From: JBCBDX01 sp039822005 | Lineage (GTDB): Bacteria; Pseudomonadota; Alphaproteobacteria; Rhizobiales; Rhizobiaceae | NCBI GenBank assembly: GCA_039822005.1 | Contig: JBCBMZ010000001.1 | Location: 186,001-250,000, forward strand | Reading direction: 5' to 3' | Length of the DNA stretch: 64,000 bases | Shown: one piece after another, positions 24,244-32,398 of the stretch | Numbering within the stretch: position 1 is the first letter of the stretch | Layout: each line of letters opens with the position of its first letter | Notes under the pieces: model-generated | What the model was told of the DNA's origin: nothing | What the model saw: the letters and a program-made list of their open reading frames with translations, nothing else | The model's database searches: none | Translations under genes and position numbers: made by a program

Positions 24244-25434
24244 TCAATCGTAATGACGCTCTTGCCCCCTAACAGTTTTAGAAATTTGTGCCAACAGTGT
24301 TCGTGCGCTAAATGGCTTGCTCTGAGTGCCGTTGACCATCAGTTTCACATAGCATTCATAGTTGGGCAGATTGACCAGATCACGCACTGACGGGACATTT
24401 GCGCCAAACTGTCTTGCCAGAATGTTGGCATCACTGGCACCCACCCGGAATGTCATAATTGTCCCAACGTTTCCGAAAATGGCTTGCGAAACGTCATTCT
24501 CGAGCTGACCGGTGTGTTGGTGAGCCAGCACTAACCCCAGCTTGTATTTGCGCAGCTCTGAAAGCATGTCTGCCAGCGCAGACGTCGTGAACGAATGGAA
24601 CTCATCGACATAAGCGAAGTAAGGAGCTCGCTGGCCCTCAGGTAAATTCTGGCGGCTGTACGCCGCGTGTGCCAAGTTTGAGAGGGCAATGCCACCGACA
24701 ATGTTGGCGGTGTCTGCACCCAATCGTCCTTTTGCCAGATTAACAATCAGAACCCGCCCTTCGTCCATCAACTGACGAAACCGCAGCGGCTTTGCAGGTT
24801 TGGTCACAGACTGCCGAACAATAGGATGTGCCAGAAAGCCACCGAGCTTGTTAGCAATCGGCGCTACGCCATCAACCGCCCCTTTGTACTTCATGGTTTC
24901 ATACTCTGAGGTCCAGAAGCGGCGGACGTATGGATCGGTAACGCAACTGACGACGCGTCGCTGAAAGTCTTTCTCAAGGTACATCGGCATAATGTCGGCA
25001 ATGGTGGCACTGGGATATTCAAGCAGGGCTAATAGGGAGTAACGCAATAGATGTTCCATGCGTGGACCCCAGGCATCGGCCCATTGCTTTTTAAGGGTGT
25101 CGATTAGCGCTGAAGCGACCAGTGGTCGATATTGGGCTGAGACGGGCGTCAGCGGGTTGTATCCATATTCATTGTCGGGATCGGCGGCATCCCAATAGAC
25201 GGCGTTTGATGGAAGCAGCGGTCGGAGTTGAGTAGCCAAATCGCCATGCGGATCAACAACGCAAAAACCTTGTCCGTTGCGGATGTCCTGCTTCATCAAG
25301 TTAAAAAGTAGCGTGGACTTCCCTGTCCCGGTCATCCCGATGGCGTAGAAATGATAAAGTCGGTCATATTGGCGAATACCGAAAAGGCGTGTCGGCTCCC
25401 TTCCGATTGATTGGGCGAGTAATGATACGTTCAT
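24244..25434 (-). CDS. VirD4/TraD-like conjugation-type ATPase (DUF87/TraG C-terminal fold)
   Basis: A 396-residue P-loop ATPase. Walker A GMTGTGKSTLLFNLM lies near residue 33, followed by FCVVDPHGDLATQL; Walker B FAYVDEFHSF and the sensor region GLVLAHQHTGQL are in the C-terminal half. The order matches coupling-protein/DUF87 ATPases, but the N-terminal membrane helices of VirD4 are missing. It is a shorter relative of the protein encoded at 36479. It may drive DNA transfer of the island or act in DNA partition. Confidence 0.78.
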   Translation of the reverse strand: MNVSLLAQSIGREPTRLFGIRQYDRLYHFYAIGMTGTGKSTLLFNLMKQDIRNGQGFCVVDPHGDLATQLRPLLPSNAVYWDAADPDNEYGYNPLTPVSAQYRPLVASALIDTLKKQWADAWGPRMEHLLRYSLLALLEYPSATIADIMPMYLEKDFQRRVVSCVTDPYVRRFWTSEYETMKYKGAVDGVAPIANKLGGFLAHPIVRQSVTKPAKPLRFRQLMDEGRVLIVNLAKGRLGADTANIVGGIALSNLAHAAYSRQNLPEGQRAPYFAYVDEFHSFTTSALADMLSELRKYKLGLVLAHQHTGQLENDVSQAIFGNVGTIMTFRVGASDANILARQFGANVPSVRDLVNLPNYECYVKLMVNGTQSKPFSARTLLAQISKTVRGQERHYD

Positions 25435-25674
25435 ATTTTGAGCTATGTCTCAGCATAGCTGAGTACACCAATTACAATAGATACGTGAGCAATGGGACCT
25501 CTGTAGAGTTGCGCAGCTTTCATTGGAAAATACAACATACCCAGAGGTAATGCTGCAAAGTGTCGAGTGGTTGCTTTAGACAGGCAACGTCTTTGGGCGA
25601 AAGCTTAACCTGTTCTCGATCAGCAGGCGGTGTGTTATGGTTTATTGCGTGTTAACAAATTTTGGAGGCTACAA

Positions 25675-26349
25675 ATGGGTGGTCAAAACCATCAACCGTG
25701 CTCAAAATATTTGGTCCCGTCTACCAAGCTGTCTAGGTCGGTGAGCGCGGCCAGGGCAGAATTAGAGCTCGCCAATGTATCACTGGAAGATGTCATCTTA
25801 AGCGAGTTAGCGGGTTCTATCGGTAGTACAAAAGAAATCCTAACTCATTTGCATGAGTCACAATCACAAATAGGAAGCGCTCTAGATGCCTGCAGTCAAC
25901 TAAGAACGCTAATGCTACAACTCGACTATGAAGATATTCCTGAATATGGGAAGACGGACATCGGCGAGCTTGGTAAACAAATGGCTCGCCACGGAGTTGT
26001 TGATCAAAGTGCATGGGCAGATGTGATGGAGTGCAGACTTTCGGGCGGATTCTTTGGAATTCTAAGACACTTCGAAGATGAGCTCACTGAGCTGAATAAT
26101 CGCACTCAAGCTTTGAAAAATAAGGTTGAGAAACTGCAAGTCTTTGCCGGTCGTGGACAAGTAGAGCATTGCCTAGAAAACAATCTCCCCGAGAGCATTA
26201 AGTACGAATTTGCACGCCTATACCAGAAGTGGCATTCTTTTGGACAGCAGTTTCTTGCGTCAAGTATGTTGTCTACAGAAATGTGGTTTGCCTTCAACCG
26301 TCTGGGGAGCATGCTCCCTGATGCCGGTTTCCTCAAGCGTTCGGCTTGA
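25675..26349 (+). CDS. Hypothetical helical protein
   Basis: A 224-residue protein starting at MGGQNHQPC with TTTGGAGG 7 bases upstream, which decides the start. Helical throughout with coiled-coil-like stretches (ELTELNNRTQALKNKVEKLQVF). It looks cytoplasmic. I do not recognise a family. AT-rich codon use differs from the phn region. It is divergent from the ATPase gene and followed 18 bases later by the next open frame. Confidence 0.6.
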   Translation: MGGQNHQPCSKYLVPSTKLSRSVSAARAELELANVSLEDVILSELAGSIGSTKEILTHLHESQSQIGSALDACSQLRTLMLQLDYEDIPEYGKTDIGELGKQMARHGVVDQSAWADVMECRLSGGFFGILRHFEDELTELNNRTQALKNKVEKLQVFAGRGQVEHCLENNLPESIKYEFARLYQKWHSFGQQFLASSMLSTEMWFAFNRLGSMLPDAGFLKRSA

Positions 26350-26367
26350 TATGGATATTAGGCAGGG

Positions 26368-26817
26368 TTGTTGTGTTATAATCTCTGGGTGAAGGCGAAT
26401 AAGAAAAACTCAGAGATTGCGCTGGACCTGTTAGAGTTGGAACGAGTAGGACGCCTCTCGCAGGCGCTCAATCTACTTCACCCAGAATACTCAATGACAT
26501 GGGTATATAGGCATCCAAAAAATGGGTGCCTATTTCCTAGACACAAGGGTGTAAATCCCGCAGATTTTGAAGAAATCTACCAAGTGGAAGGTCGAGAATA
26601 CAACATTAAGAATATTTCCGAACATGAAAACACCGTATTCATTGAGTTGGTTGAGAGCTACCCTGACACTGAAAGAGCTGGTTTCTCGTTTAGAACGCCC
26701 GAAGTCATCGTGCTAGAATTCAAGGACGGACTTGTTGTCAAGGGTCGTCATTACTGTGACCCGAACATCTCGTATGAAGGGTTGTCCGTGGAGCAAGTCG
26801 AGAAAGCCTTTCTATAG
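26368..26817 (+). CDS. Hypothetical protein, possible NTF2/SnoaL-like fold
   Basis: Up to 149 residues; a start at the GTG at 26389 would give 142. The second half (YQVEGREYNIKNISEHENTV, FRTPEVIVLEFKDGLVVKGR, HYCDP) has the strand pattern of small NTF2/SnoaL-like domains with WVYRHPKNG upstream. This is only a fold impression. Its 3' end overlaps the end of the convergent gene at 26738 by 80 bases. Confidence 0.5.
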   Translation: MLCYNLWVKANKKNSEIALDLLELERVGRLSQALNLLHPEYSMTWVYRHPKNGCLFPRHKGVNPADFEEIYQVEGREYNIKNISEHENTVFIELVESYPDTERAGFSFRTPEVIVLEFKDGLVVKGRHYCDPNISYEGLSVEQVEKAFL

Positions 26818-27106
26818 TTTTAGCAGCCCCTGCATCTCCCAAAACGTTTTTAATCGTATTAAGCTCACTTGGTTTTTCTTTCTGAGTTCGAACCGTGCCC
26901 CGTGGGTGTACACCACACATTTGGAAATTTGCTAGAAGCACAAACTGGACAAAAGGTTCTCTGAGCGGAAACGGCGGTTCTAAACCGGCCTTTCTAGCCA
27001 TTTTCCGTTTCTCAAACTCTTCTAGTATTTCTTCTAATTTCCCCTCGGCGACTCGCTGGCATAATTTTACGTAACTGCTGAGTAATTCGTCTTTTGCTCG
27101 TTCCAT
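26738..27106 (-). pseudogene. Fused remnant of a recombinase module
   Basis: An open frame of 122 codons. Its first part (MERAKDELLSSYVKLCQRVAE) resembles the 54-residue protein encoded just upstream of the serine recombinase (MEKDKQQLLEAYLRLCQRVAE). Its middle part (GVHPRGTVRT) matches the last segment of that recombinase (CVHPRGAVRT) in the same frame. The catalytic and DNA-binding parts of the recombinase are missing. It reads as a deletion derivative of a second small-gene/recombinase module. Confidence 0.6.
26886..26913 (-). repeat. 28-bp direct repeat, copy 1
   Basis: Matches 29622-29649 at 27 of 28 positions in the same orientation. It lies in the coding frame of the recombinase remnant. 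See the module-duplication finding. Confidence 0.75.
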
Positions 27107-27254
27107 ACAACATACAAATATTCTGATATCGGGTAATACAATCATGGAACTCCAAATCAGCTAAGATACGCGGTAGTACGGCGACTGCTTGCAACTGAAA
27201 TGTTGGGGCAGCGAGGCCCACAAATGGAAGATCTCACAACCAGTGGTAAGCAGT

Positions 27255-28889
27255 CTACGAAGCTAAATTGCCATCAAGATGTTCTGTAAGCCGACCGAGC
27301 TTGGTGCGCAGGGCCGTACGAAAACCAGCATTTCTTTTTGCCAGTGAAACGATGGCTTCCTCGTAGTGATGGCGGTTGGTAAATCTCAACGCACTTGCAA
27401 CCGCAGATGGAAGCCCTGTCTTCTTAATTGCATATCGCGCAGTGATCGTTGCGAGATCACGAGCTTTGACAGCATCGCTGACTGTTTCGAGTTCAGCTTT
27501 GTATTTCGTCTGAACATGCAGTTCGATGTCTTCGCCCCCGCTCTTTCGGATATCGCTCCAATCTGGCAGCTGGCCAAGCACTTCGTTTCTCGCACTTTTG
27601 GCAGACCGTCTCGCGGCTAATATTTCACAAGCTTCAGCATCGAGCGAAGAGATTCCTGCCTCGATGGCCTTGCCGATGAGTTCGTCAGTATCTAGTCCAC
27701 CGAGAATGGCCTGTTGCGAGGCCAAAGCATTTACAGCTTCGATTGAGTAAAAAATCGACTCAATAGCGCTAACTTCAAGCGCGAATATCCGGCTTTTTTC
27801 AAGCTCAACGATTTCATCTTCTGTTCGATCATCTCTATCTATAAGGCCAATTGGCTCGAGCCAGTGAAGACCGTCAGTGCCAACCAGCCCCGATACTGAG
27901 CGCATGACCTCTCCACAGCTTCCCATCGGTCTAACCGACAGCTCCGGGAAAAGCGCAGATATAAGGGGGTAATCAAGGCTTTGCGTATCACCTTCTATAA
28001 AAAGGATCCTGCGGCGTGAGCCCAGCAGCGCTCTCTTGATATCGTCTGGAACATCCAAACCAGGCTCAAGAATGTCCACATCCCAACCGTTGGCCGAGTG
28101 TCCAGCCCAGCTGCATTGGCGAACGAGAATGACCAGCGCATCTGGATTACAACTAGGCAGTTCGGGTTCATGAGTAGCTATGACAAAAGCGCAATCATCT
28201 CGCTTTTCAAACAACGCACTGAGCATTGGTTCAGTAATCGCTCTGTGAAGATGTCTTTCTGGCTCATCAATCAGAAAGAGTGTGTCTGGCGCTGCGGTCA
28301 GTACTTGCGCGGCTAGCATCAACGCGTTGCGCTCTCCGTCCGATAACAAGCTAATGCTGAAGGTGGGACCATCCCCATGCTGAGCAAGTATGTCTCCGTT
28401 ATCGTTAATCGAAAGACGAACTGTAAGGGTACTGATTGACAAGATTTCGTTTAGCGCTTCCAAAGGCGATGGTCTCAGCGCCATAGTTTTCGCTTCTGGG
28501 TCTTTTCCGGATTTGAGTAACTCGTGAATTGTACGGGATACCGTATTTTGTGCGTTTGCAAGATCGAACAGAGCGACTTGTGCTCTAGGTGCCGCATAGT
28601 CGTCCTTCCAACGGCTATCGTCTCTTGTATCACGCGAAGCTATGTTCGTTTGTAACTCTTTACGGGCTTTTGGTGTCAGGTCGACGGAACTAGAGCTAAA
28701 CCAAGACTGCCTATGAGCCGCAATTCGTACTGTGCTTAGCTGCCCCGTTTGCTTTGACAACTGGGTCATGAGGGCTGATTTTCCAGACCCATTAGCGCCA
28801 ACGATGAATATGACGGTGCCTTGTTTTAGGCCGATATGTACTGGTTCGCCAGCAGTCCCTAGTTTCTGTATCTGCCAATTTAGTTCCAT
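27255..28889 (-). CDS. AAA/ABC-type ATPase fused to a TOPRIM/DUF4435-like domain (defence candidate)
   Basis: A 544-residue protein. The N-terminal half is an ABC/AAA_15-like ATPase: Walker A GANGSGKS (31-38), signature LLSDGERNAL (181-190), Walker B LFLIDEPERHLHRA (204-217) and switch histidine His240. The second half begins with ILFIEGDTQSLDYP (Glu299) and continues to GLIDRDDRTEDE (Asp351, Asp353), the acidic pattern of TOPRIM or DUF4435 nucleases. Such proteins occur as OLD-family nucleases and as merged AriA-AriB (PARIS) phage-defence proteins. It stands alone, between two copies of a 28-bp repeat. Which subfamily it belongs to cannot be settled here. Confidence 0.75.
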   Translation of the reverse strand: MELNWQIQKLGTAGEPVHIGLKQGTVIFIVGANGSGKSALMTQLSKQTGQLSTVRIAAHRQSWFSSSSVDLTPKARKELQTNIASRDTRDDSRWKDDYAAPRAQVALFDLANAQNTVSRTIHELLKSGKDPEAKTMALRPSPLEALNEILSISTLTVRLSINDNGDILAQHGDGPTFSISLLSDGERNALMLAAQVLTAAPDTLFLIDEPERHLHRAITEPMLSALFEKRDDCAFVIATHEPELPSCNPDALVILVRQCSWAGHSANGWDVDILEPGLDVPDDIKRALLGSRRRILFIEGDTQSLDYPLISALFPELSVRPMGSCGEVMRSVSGLVGTDGLHWLEPIGLIDRDDRTEDEIVELEKSRIFALEVSAIESIFYSIEAVNALASQQAILGGLDTDELIGKAIEAGISSLDAEACEILAARRSAKSARNEVLGQLPDWSDIRKSGGEDIELHVQTKYKAELETVSDAVKARDLATITARYAIKKTGLPSAVASALRFTNRHHYEEAIVSLAKRNAGFRTALRTKLGRLTEHLDGNLAS

Positions 28890-29012
28890 GATCGTATACT
28901 ACCACCCAGAAGAAAATCTTCTATTTGTTTAAACTTCGCCTTCGAGCGCACGCCCAATTTTCGTCACAACTATGGTTCATTATGGAGGCTGGTGCAAAAA
29001 AAGGAGCTGGAA

Positions 29013-29210
29013 ATGGGATTTGGAAAATGGTTCTCAGATGGCGGTGAGAAGGTAAGTACAAAAACTGAGCGGTCCGGTAATCGGGTAACACAGCATACCC
29101 TCCGTTCTACCGGAGGTGATAAGAGTAATCACACTCACGTAGTCACCCACACAAATACTTCTACCGGAAGAACAACTGCCCACGGCAACGGCCCAAAGAA
29201 AGAACGGTGA
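29013..29210 (+). CDS. Small His/Thr/Gly-rich protein
   Basis: A 65-residue protein starting at MGFGKWFSDGG with a good AAGGAG site 6 bases before the start. The rest is low in hydrophobic residues and rich in Thr, His, Ser, Gly and Asn (THVVTHTNTSTGRTTAHG). Family not recognised. It is divergent from the ATPase-TOPRIM gene (124-base gap), so the two could share a control region. Confidence 0.55.
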   Translation: MGFGKWFSDGGEKVSTKTERSGNRVTQHTLRSTGGDKSNHTHVVTHTNTSTGRTTAHGNGPKKER

Positions 29211-29216
29211 AGTACC

Positions 29217-29438
29217 CTATTTAGGTGCAAAGCTGCGGCGGACATCATCAGGTGTCCGCATTCCAAGTGGACCGTACTCATCTTCTTGACAGTACAGTAG
29301 AAGATCGAGCGATTGGTCTCGCACGATATCGTCATTTGTCTTGTGCGCCATGTGTGCCAACTGCTTAATGTGAGCTTTGTTGCGCTCGCTTCCGAAAGGC
29401 TCCAATACTTCGAGTATTTCTAGTATAGATGATTTCAT
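29217..29438 (-). CDS. Small hypothetical helical protein
   Basis: A 73-residue protein (MKSSILEILEVLEPFGSERN start) with several predicted helices and acidic character. It is convergent with the small His/Thr-rich gene, 6 bases apart. Family not recognised. The upstream region (29439-29500) is AT-rich. Confidence 0.5.
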   Translation of the reverse strand: MKSSILEILEVLEPFGSERNKAHIKQLAHMAHKTNDDIVRDQSLDLLLYCQEDEYGPLGMRTPDDVRRSFAPK

Positions 29439-29500
29439 TGCTTCAACTATATATTATTTAATTGTAATCATCCATTTATAATATTACTACCTTTCGGATA

Positions 29501-31075
29501 CTAAAAATCTTGAGGTGAAGAAAACGAGTCTCGTCCCATTTTTCGGGTTTCCAAAATGCCATCGAGTTTGAATGCGGCGGACAAATAATCCGACGATAAT
29601 TCCTCCTTTAAATTTTCAAAGGTTCGAACCGCGCCCCGTGGGTGTACACACACTAAGGTAGACAGCACGGCACGAGCGCTCTGCACCAACATTGACGGCT
29701 CAAAATATGGCTTTTCTCGCGACAGGCTCCGGTTCGAAGTCAGCAATTGTAACAACTCGCGCCGCTCTGGCCATTTCAACGATTTGTGAAGCCTAGCAAC
29801 GTTTTTCATGAGTTCGAGGAATTTTTGCAGGTTGGCCGTGAGGGCTGCTAGATTGCTTGTTTTGGATGCTTCACGATCCAAGGTCGCCAACTTTATTTCA
29901 AGCTCTTCGCGCCGCGCCTGATAGGTCTCGGTATCAACAACACCGTCGATCACGAGGTCGGTGAGGCGGTCCAAGCGCTTCTTGATCTCAGCCGTGCGCA
30001 TGTGAAGTGTGCGCTCGCCGGATGTTTTCTCCTGCCGTGCCACATACGCGTTCCACTCGTCGCACAGACTTTGAACATCGGCATCACTAAAAGCCCACTC
30101 TTCATATGAAGTGATTATGGCTTCTTCGACCTTGTTTTCGTGAATACATTTGGTTGCGCAGCCCTTGGTGTGACAGCGGTAGTAGAGGTGGCCTTTCTGC
30201 CGTTCACCGACCAGCGTGCGGCCACAGAGGTGGCATTTGAGTAGTCGCCGATAGGGGTATGAATGGCTAGTGACTGCCGGGGCTTTCCGGCCTGATTTGA
30301 CCGCGATGATCTGCTCAAACGTTTCAGGTGTGATGAGCGGTTCATGTGCACCAACATAGCGCCGGTTGGTTTTCTTGATGTGGATGATACCGGCATAGAA
30401 CGAGTTGTTGAGCATGCTCTCAATGCCCATTTTGCCGATGCGCCTGCCATCGTCATAGGTGAGGCCATGGGCTTTCATCTCTTCAAGCAACGCGCTCATC
30501 GAAACCTGACCGCCGGCGTACCGCTCAAGCGCGTATTTCACCAACGGACCCCGCTCCTGGCAGATGCGGTGGGGCTTTCCCTTGTACTCCTTTCCATTGG
30601 CCAAATATCCAAGTGGCGGTGTGAACGGGTACAGCCCGTTATTCAGCATCTGGTTCTGCGACTTCTTGATCTCCTCGCGCAGATTGCGGATGTAGTCTGC
30701 GCCGATGGCCATCTGGACGTCCGCCACGAGCCGACCACTGCGCGTACCAAAGTCGAGGTCATCGACCGCAACATTAATGGTGATGCCTTCATCGGCGAGC
30801 CTGTTGATTTTCGCCCAATCGAAATAATTGCGCGTTGAACGGTCGATCTTGTGAAAGATCACGCCATCGGCTTTGCGGGCTTTGAGTTTTCTAACGAGCC
30901 GATTGAACTCGGGGCGACCGGCCTTGGCCGCCGTCACGGTTTCGCGAAACCACTCGGTGATGGTGATGCCGTTGCGAGCGGCGTATGACTTGATGGCTTC
31001 GGTTTGCGCATCCAGCGACGCGCCATCACCTTGTTTGGTGGTGGAGACGCGAACGTAGGCGAAGGACGTTTTCAT
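29501..31075 (-). CDS. Large serine recombinase
   Basis: A 524-residue site-specific recombinase. The resolvase-type catalytic domain (about 1-150) carries the nucleophile serine in AYVRVSTTKQ (Ser10 region) and the HKIDRSTRNYFD helix. The recombinase domain (about 160-290) and a zinc ribbon follow (CHLCGRTLVGE, then CHTKGCATKC), then a long coiled coil (about 340-440). The last 50 residues contain the 28-bp repeat. The start overlaps the stop of a 54-residue gene. Unlike the tyrosine integrase at 57010, it is not next to the island border, so it may belong to an element nested in the island. Confidence 0.92.
   Translation of the reverse strand: MKTSFAYVRVSTTKQGDGASLDAQTEAIKSYAARNGITITEWFRETVTAAKAGRPEFNRLVRKLKARKADGVIFHKIDRSTRNYFDWAKINRLADEGITINVAVDDLDFGTRSGRLVADVQMAIGADYIRNLREEIKKSQNQMLNNGLYPFTPPLGYLANGKEYKGKPHRICQERGPLVKYALERYAGGQVSMSALLEEMKAHGLTYDDGRRIGKMGIESMLNNSFYAGIIHIKKTNRRYVGAHEPLITPETFEQIIAVKSGRKAPAVTSHSYPYRRLLKCHLCGRTLVGERQKGHLYYRCHTKGCATKCIHENKVEEAIITSYEEWAFSDADVQSLCDEWNAYVARQEKTSGERTLHMRTAEIKKRLDRLTDLVIDGVVDTETYQARREELEIKLATLDREASKTSNLAALTANLQKFLELMKNVARLHKSLKWPERRELLQLLTSNRSLSREKPYFEPSMLVQSARAVLSTLVCVHPRGAVRTFENLKEELSSDYLSAAFKLDGILETRKMGRDSFSSPQDF
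29622..29649 (-). repeat. 28-bp direct repeat, copy 2 (inside recombinase gene end)
   Basis: Matches 26886-26913 with one difference and encodes residues about 476-485 of the serine recombinase. The two copies bracket the ATPase-TOPRIM gene and two small genes. Confidence 0.75.
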
Positions 31076-31236
31076 ACATCGGTTTGGTTATCCTCGGACT
31101 CTACCAAATCCCCTTGATCTGTCGAATCGTCTACCTCGGTTTCCCATGGCCATGAACCTTCCCGCGCCATTCGCTCAGCTACTCGCTGACAAAGCCGCAG
31201 ATACGCTTCAAGCAACTGTTGTTTGTCTTTTTCCAT
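31072..31236 (-). CDS. Small protein co-translated with serine recombinase
   Basis: A 54-residue acidic protein (MEKDKQQLLEAYLRLCQRVA start, DDSTDQGDLVESEDNQTDV end) whose TGA overlaps the recombinase ATG (ATGA). The first 20 residues recur in the fused remnant at 27106. Conserved position and overlap suggest a small partner, perhaps a directionality or regulatory factor, of the recombinase; no family is recognised. Confidence 0.6.
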   Translation of the reverse strand: MEKDKQQLLEAYLRLCQRVAERMAREGSWPWETEVDDSTDQGDLVESEDNQTDV

Positions 31237-31304
31237 GGCTGGAAGTCTAGCGGGCGAACCAAGCTGGCAGTAGATGCGGGAGCGGGACGGTGACGCCGGT
31301 TGGT

Positions 31305-31339
31305 GCAGCTAGCATTGGTGTCCGCAATTGCTAGGCTGC
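31305..31339. repeat. Stem-loop in structured noncoding segment
   Basis: GCAGCTAGCA pairs with TGCTA-G-GCTGC (one bulged base) around a 14-base loop. It precedes the larger stem-loop at 31374 in the 313-base noncoding gap 31237-31549. Confidence 0.5.
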
Positions 31340-31373
31340 TGATACTTGGGACACGGTGGCAAGGGTAGTATTC

Positions 31374-31446
31374 CCACCAACGCGGTGTTGGCAGTAGCGG
31401 AGGGCCTGAGCCCTCCGCAGAGTGGTGCCATACACCGCGTTGGTGG
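31374..31446. repeat. Large composite inverted repeat (73 bp)
   Basis: Outer arms 31374-31393 and 31426-31446 pair over about 20 bases with one bulge (CCACCAACGCGGTG with CACCGCGTTGGTGG). Inside them GCGGAGGGC and GCCCTCCGC form a perfect 9-bp hairpin with loop CTGA. No T tract follows on either strand, so it is not an ordinary terminator. Possible roles are a structured RNA, a cruciform recognised by a recombinase or replication protein, or a palindromic repeat element. A similar hairpin group lies at 33249-33312. Confidence 0.7.
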
Positions 31447-31549
31447 TGAACTGCTATCCACAGACCTGCCGGAAATGCCACTTGGTGTATCTATGGCGAA
31501 AAGGGCGGGTGCCGTATTCTAAGCGGCGTTAGTACCTAAGTTCATTCAC

Positions 31550-31906
31550 ATGCATCATGTCTATTGCGTAGATTTGCAGACGGCTCGGAAAAAATCCGGC
31601 CTGACGCAGGACGATCTGGCTCATCTGCTGGGCACCTCGGAAAACCGGGTGTCCAAGTTGGAGCACGGTCGTCGCCCCTTATCGGTCTCGGACATCGCGT
31701 CGCTGACGCTGATATACGGGAAACCCTTTGAAAGTCTGTTTGCAGCCGTCTTGGAAGACGTAGCGCGTACGCTACCCGACCGGATCGCTAGCTTGCCACC
31801 AAAAGCAGAAAACTGGTTTGGTCAGTTTAATCGAGAGCACACGCTGTCGTTGATTGCCAACCGCTTGTTAGGTGAGCCAGCGGCAAATGACGGCGGCTTC
31901 GCGTAG
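31550..31906 (+). CDS. XRE-family helix-turn-helix regulator
   Basis: A 118-residue protein. Residues 8-62 form an XRE helix-turn-helix (LQTARKKSGLTQDDLAHLLG, then ENRVSKLEHGRRPLSVSDIA). The C-terminal 50 residues are unclassified. No clear ribosome site precedes the ATG. The next gene starts inside its last codons, so the two are coupled. Confidence 0.8.
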   Translation: MHHVYCVDLQTARKKSGLTQDDLAHLLGTSENRVSKLEHGRRPLSVSDIASLTLIYGKPFESLFAAVLEDVARTLPDRIASLPPKAENWFGQFNREHTLSLIANRLLGEPAANDGGFA

Positions 31907-32342
31907 GGTGTTGGGGATCGCCGTGGCGAGCGGACGGGTTGGTTGTGTGCTGGTGGCTGACGGTCAGCTCAGGCACGTGCAACTCACCTGCAAAGCCGCT
32001 CACTCGCCCGAGGTCGCGGTGGAATACCTTGAAGACTGGATACAGGATTTGCAGCCTACGTTCATCGTCACGGAGGACGCCTACCGGGCGACCCGCAAAG
32101 GTGAGCACGTTCGTGCCATCATCGCTGCGCTTGCCGACCATGCGGACACAACCAAGATCAACAATGCCGCCATCAAGCGGGAGCAGCGCTGCGCGAATAA
32201 ATATGAAGAGGCGGCATTGTTGGCTAAAAAGTACCCGCAACTCGAACCTTCAAGACCCGAAAAGCGAAAGCTTTGGGAAGCCGAGCCACGGCAAATGATT
32301 GTCTTTGAAGCGTTGGCGCTGGCCGAAGCGATAACGGCTTAA
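31887..32342 (+). CDS. RuvC/RNase H-fold-like protein with altered active site
   Basis: A 151-residue protein whose first strands (RVLGIAVASGRVGCVLVADG) and middle (PTFIVTEDAYRATRKGEHVRAI) follow the RuvC/YqgF RNase H fold. The first catalytic aspartate, expected in the GID-type strand, is Ala here, while Glu in VTED is kept. It may be a non-catalytic DNA/RNA junction binder. Start at 31887 overlaps the XRE gene by 20 bases; ATG 31872 is an alternative. Followed by a strong terminator. Confidence 0.55.
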   Translation: MTAASRRVLGIAVASGRVGCVLVADGQLRHVQLTCKAAHSPEVAVEYLEDWIQDLQPTFIVTEDAYRATRKGEHVRAIIAALADHADTTKINNAAIKREQRCANKYEEAALLAKKYPQLEPSRPEKRKLWEAEPRQMIVFEALALAEAITA

Positions 32343-32357
32343 AAGTTCTTTGACCAC

Positions 32358-32388
32358 AAAGCAGCATCAATGGATGCTGCTTTCTTAT
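32358..32388 (+). terminator. Rho-independent terminator
   Basis: AAGCAGCATC and GATGCTGCTT form a perfect 10-bp stem with loop AATG, followed by TTCTTAT; an A run on the other side lets it act in both directions. It lies between the rightward RuvC-like gene and the convergent gene ending at 32399. Confidence 0.85.
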
Positions 32389-32398
32389 ACCCTGCGCC

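Noticed and set aside
26377..26391. TATAAT followed by a GTG, as for a leaderless transcript of the gene at 26368.
   Set aside because: No -35 sequence is present at normal distance, and the start codon is not otherwise supported.
26886..26913. The 28-bp repeat contains GGTTCGAACC-like sequence resembling a tRNA T-arm, suggesting a tRNA fragment.
   Set aside because: The bases flanking TTCGAAC do not pair as a T-stem in either copy and no acceptor end with CCA follows. The repeat is better explained as shared recombinase coding sequence.
31374..31446. Integron attC site.
   Set aside because: The palindrome is large, but the core RYYYAAC/GTTRRRY sites are not present at its ends and no integron integrase is near.
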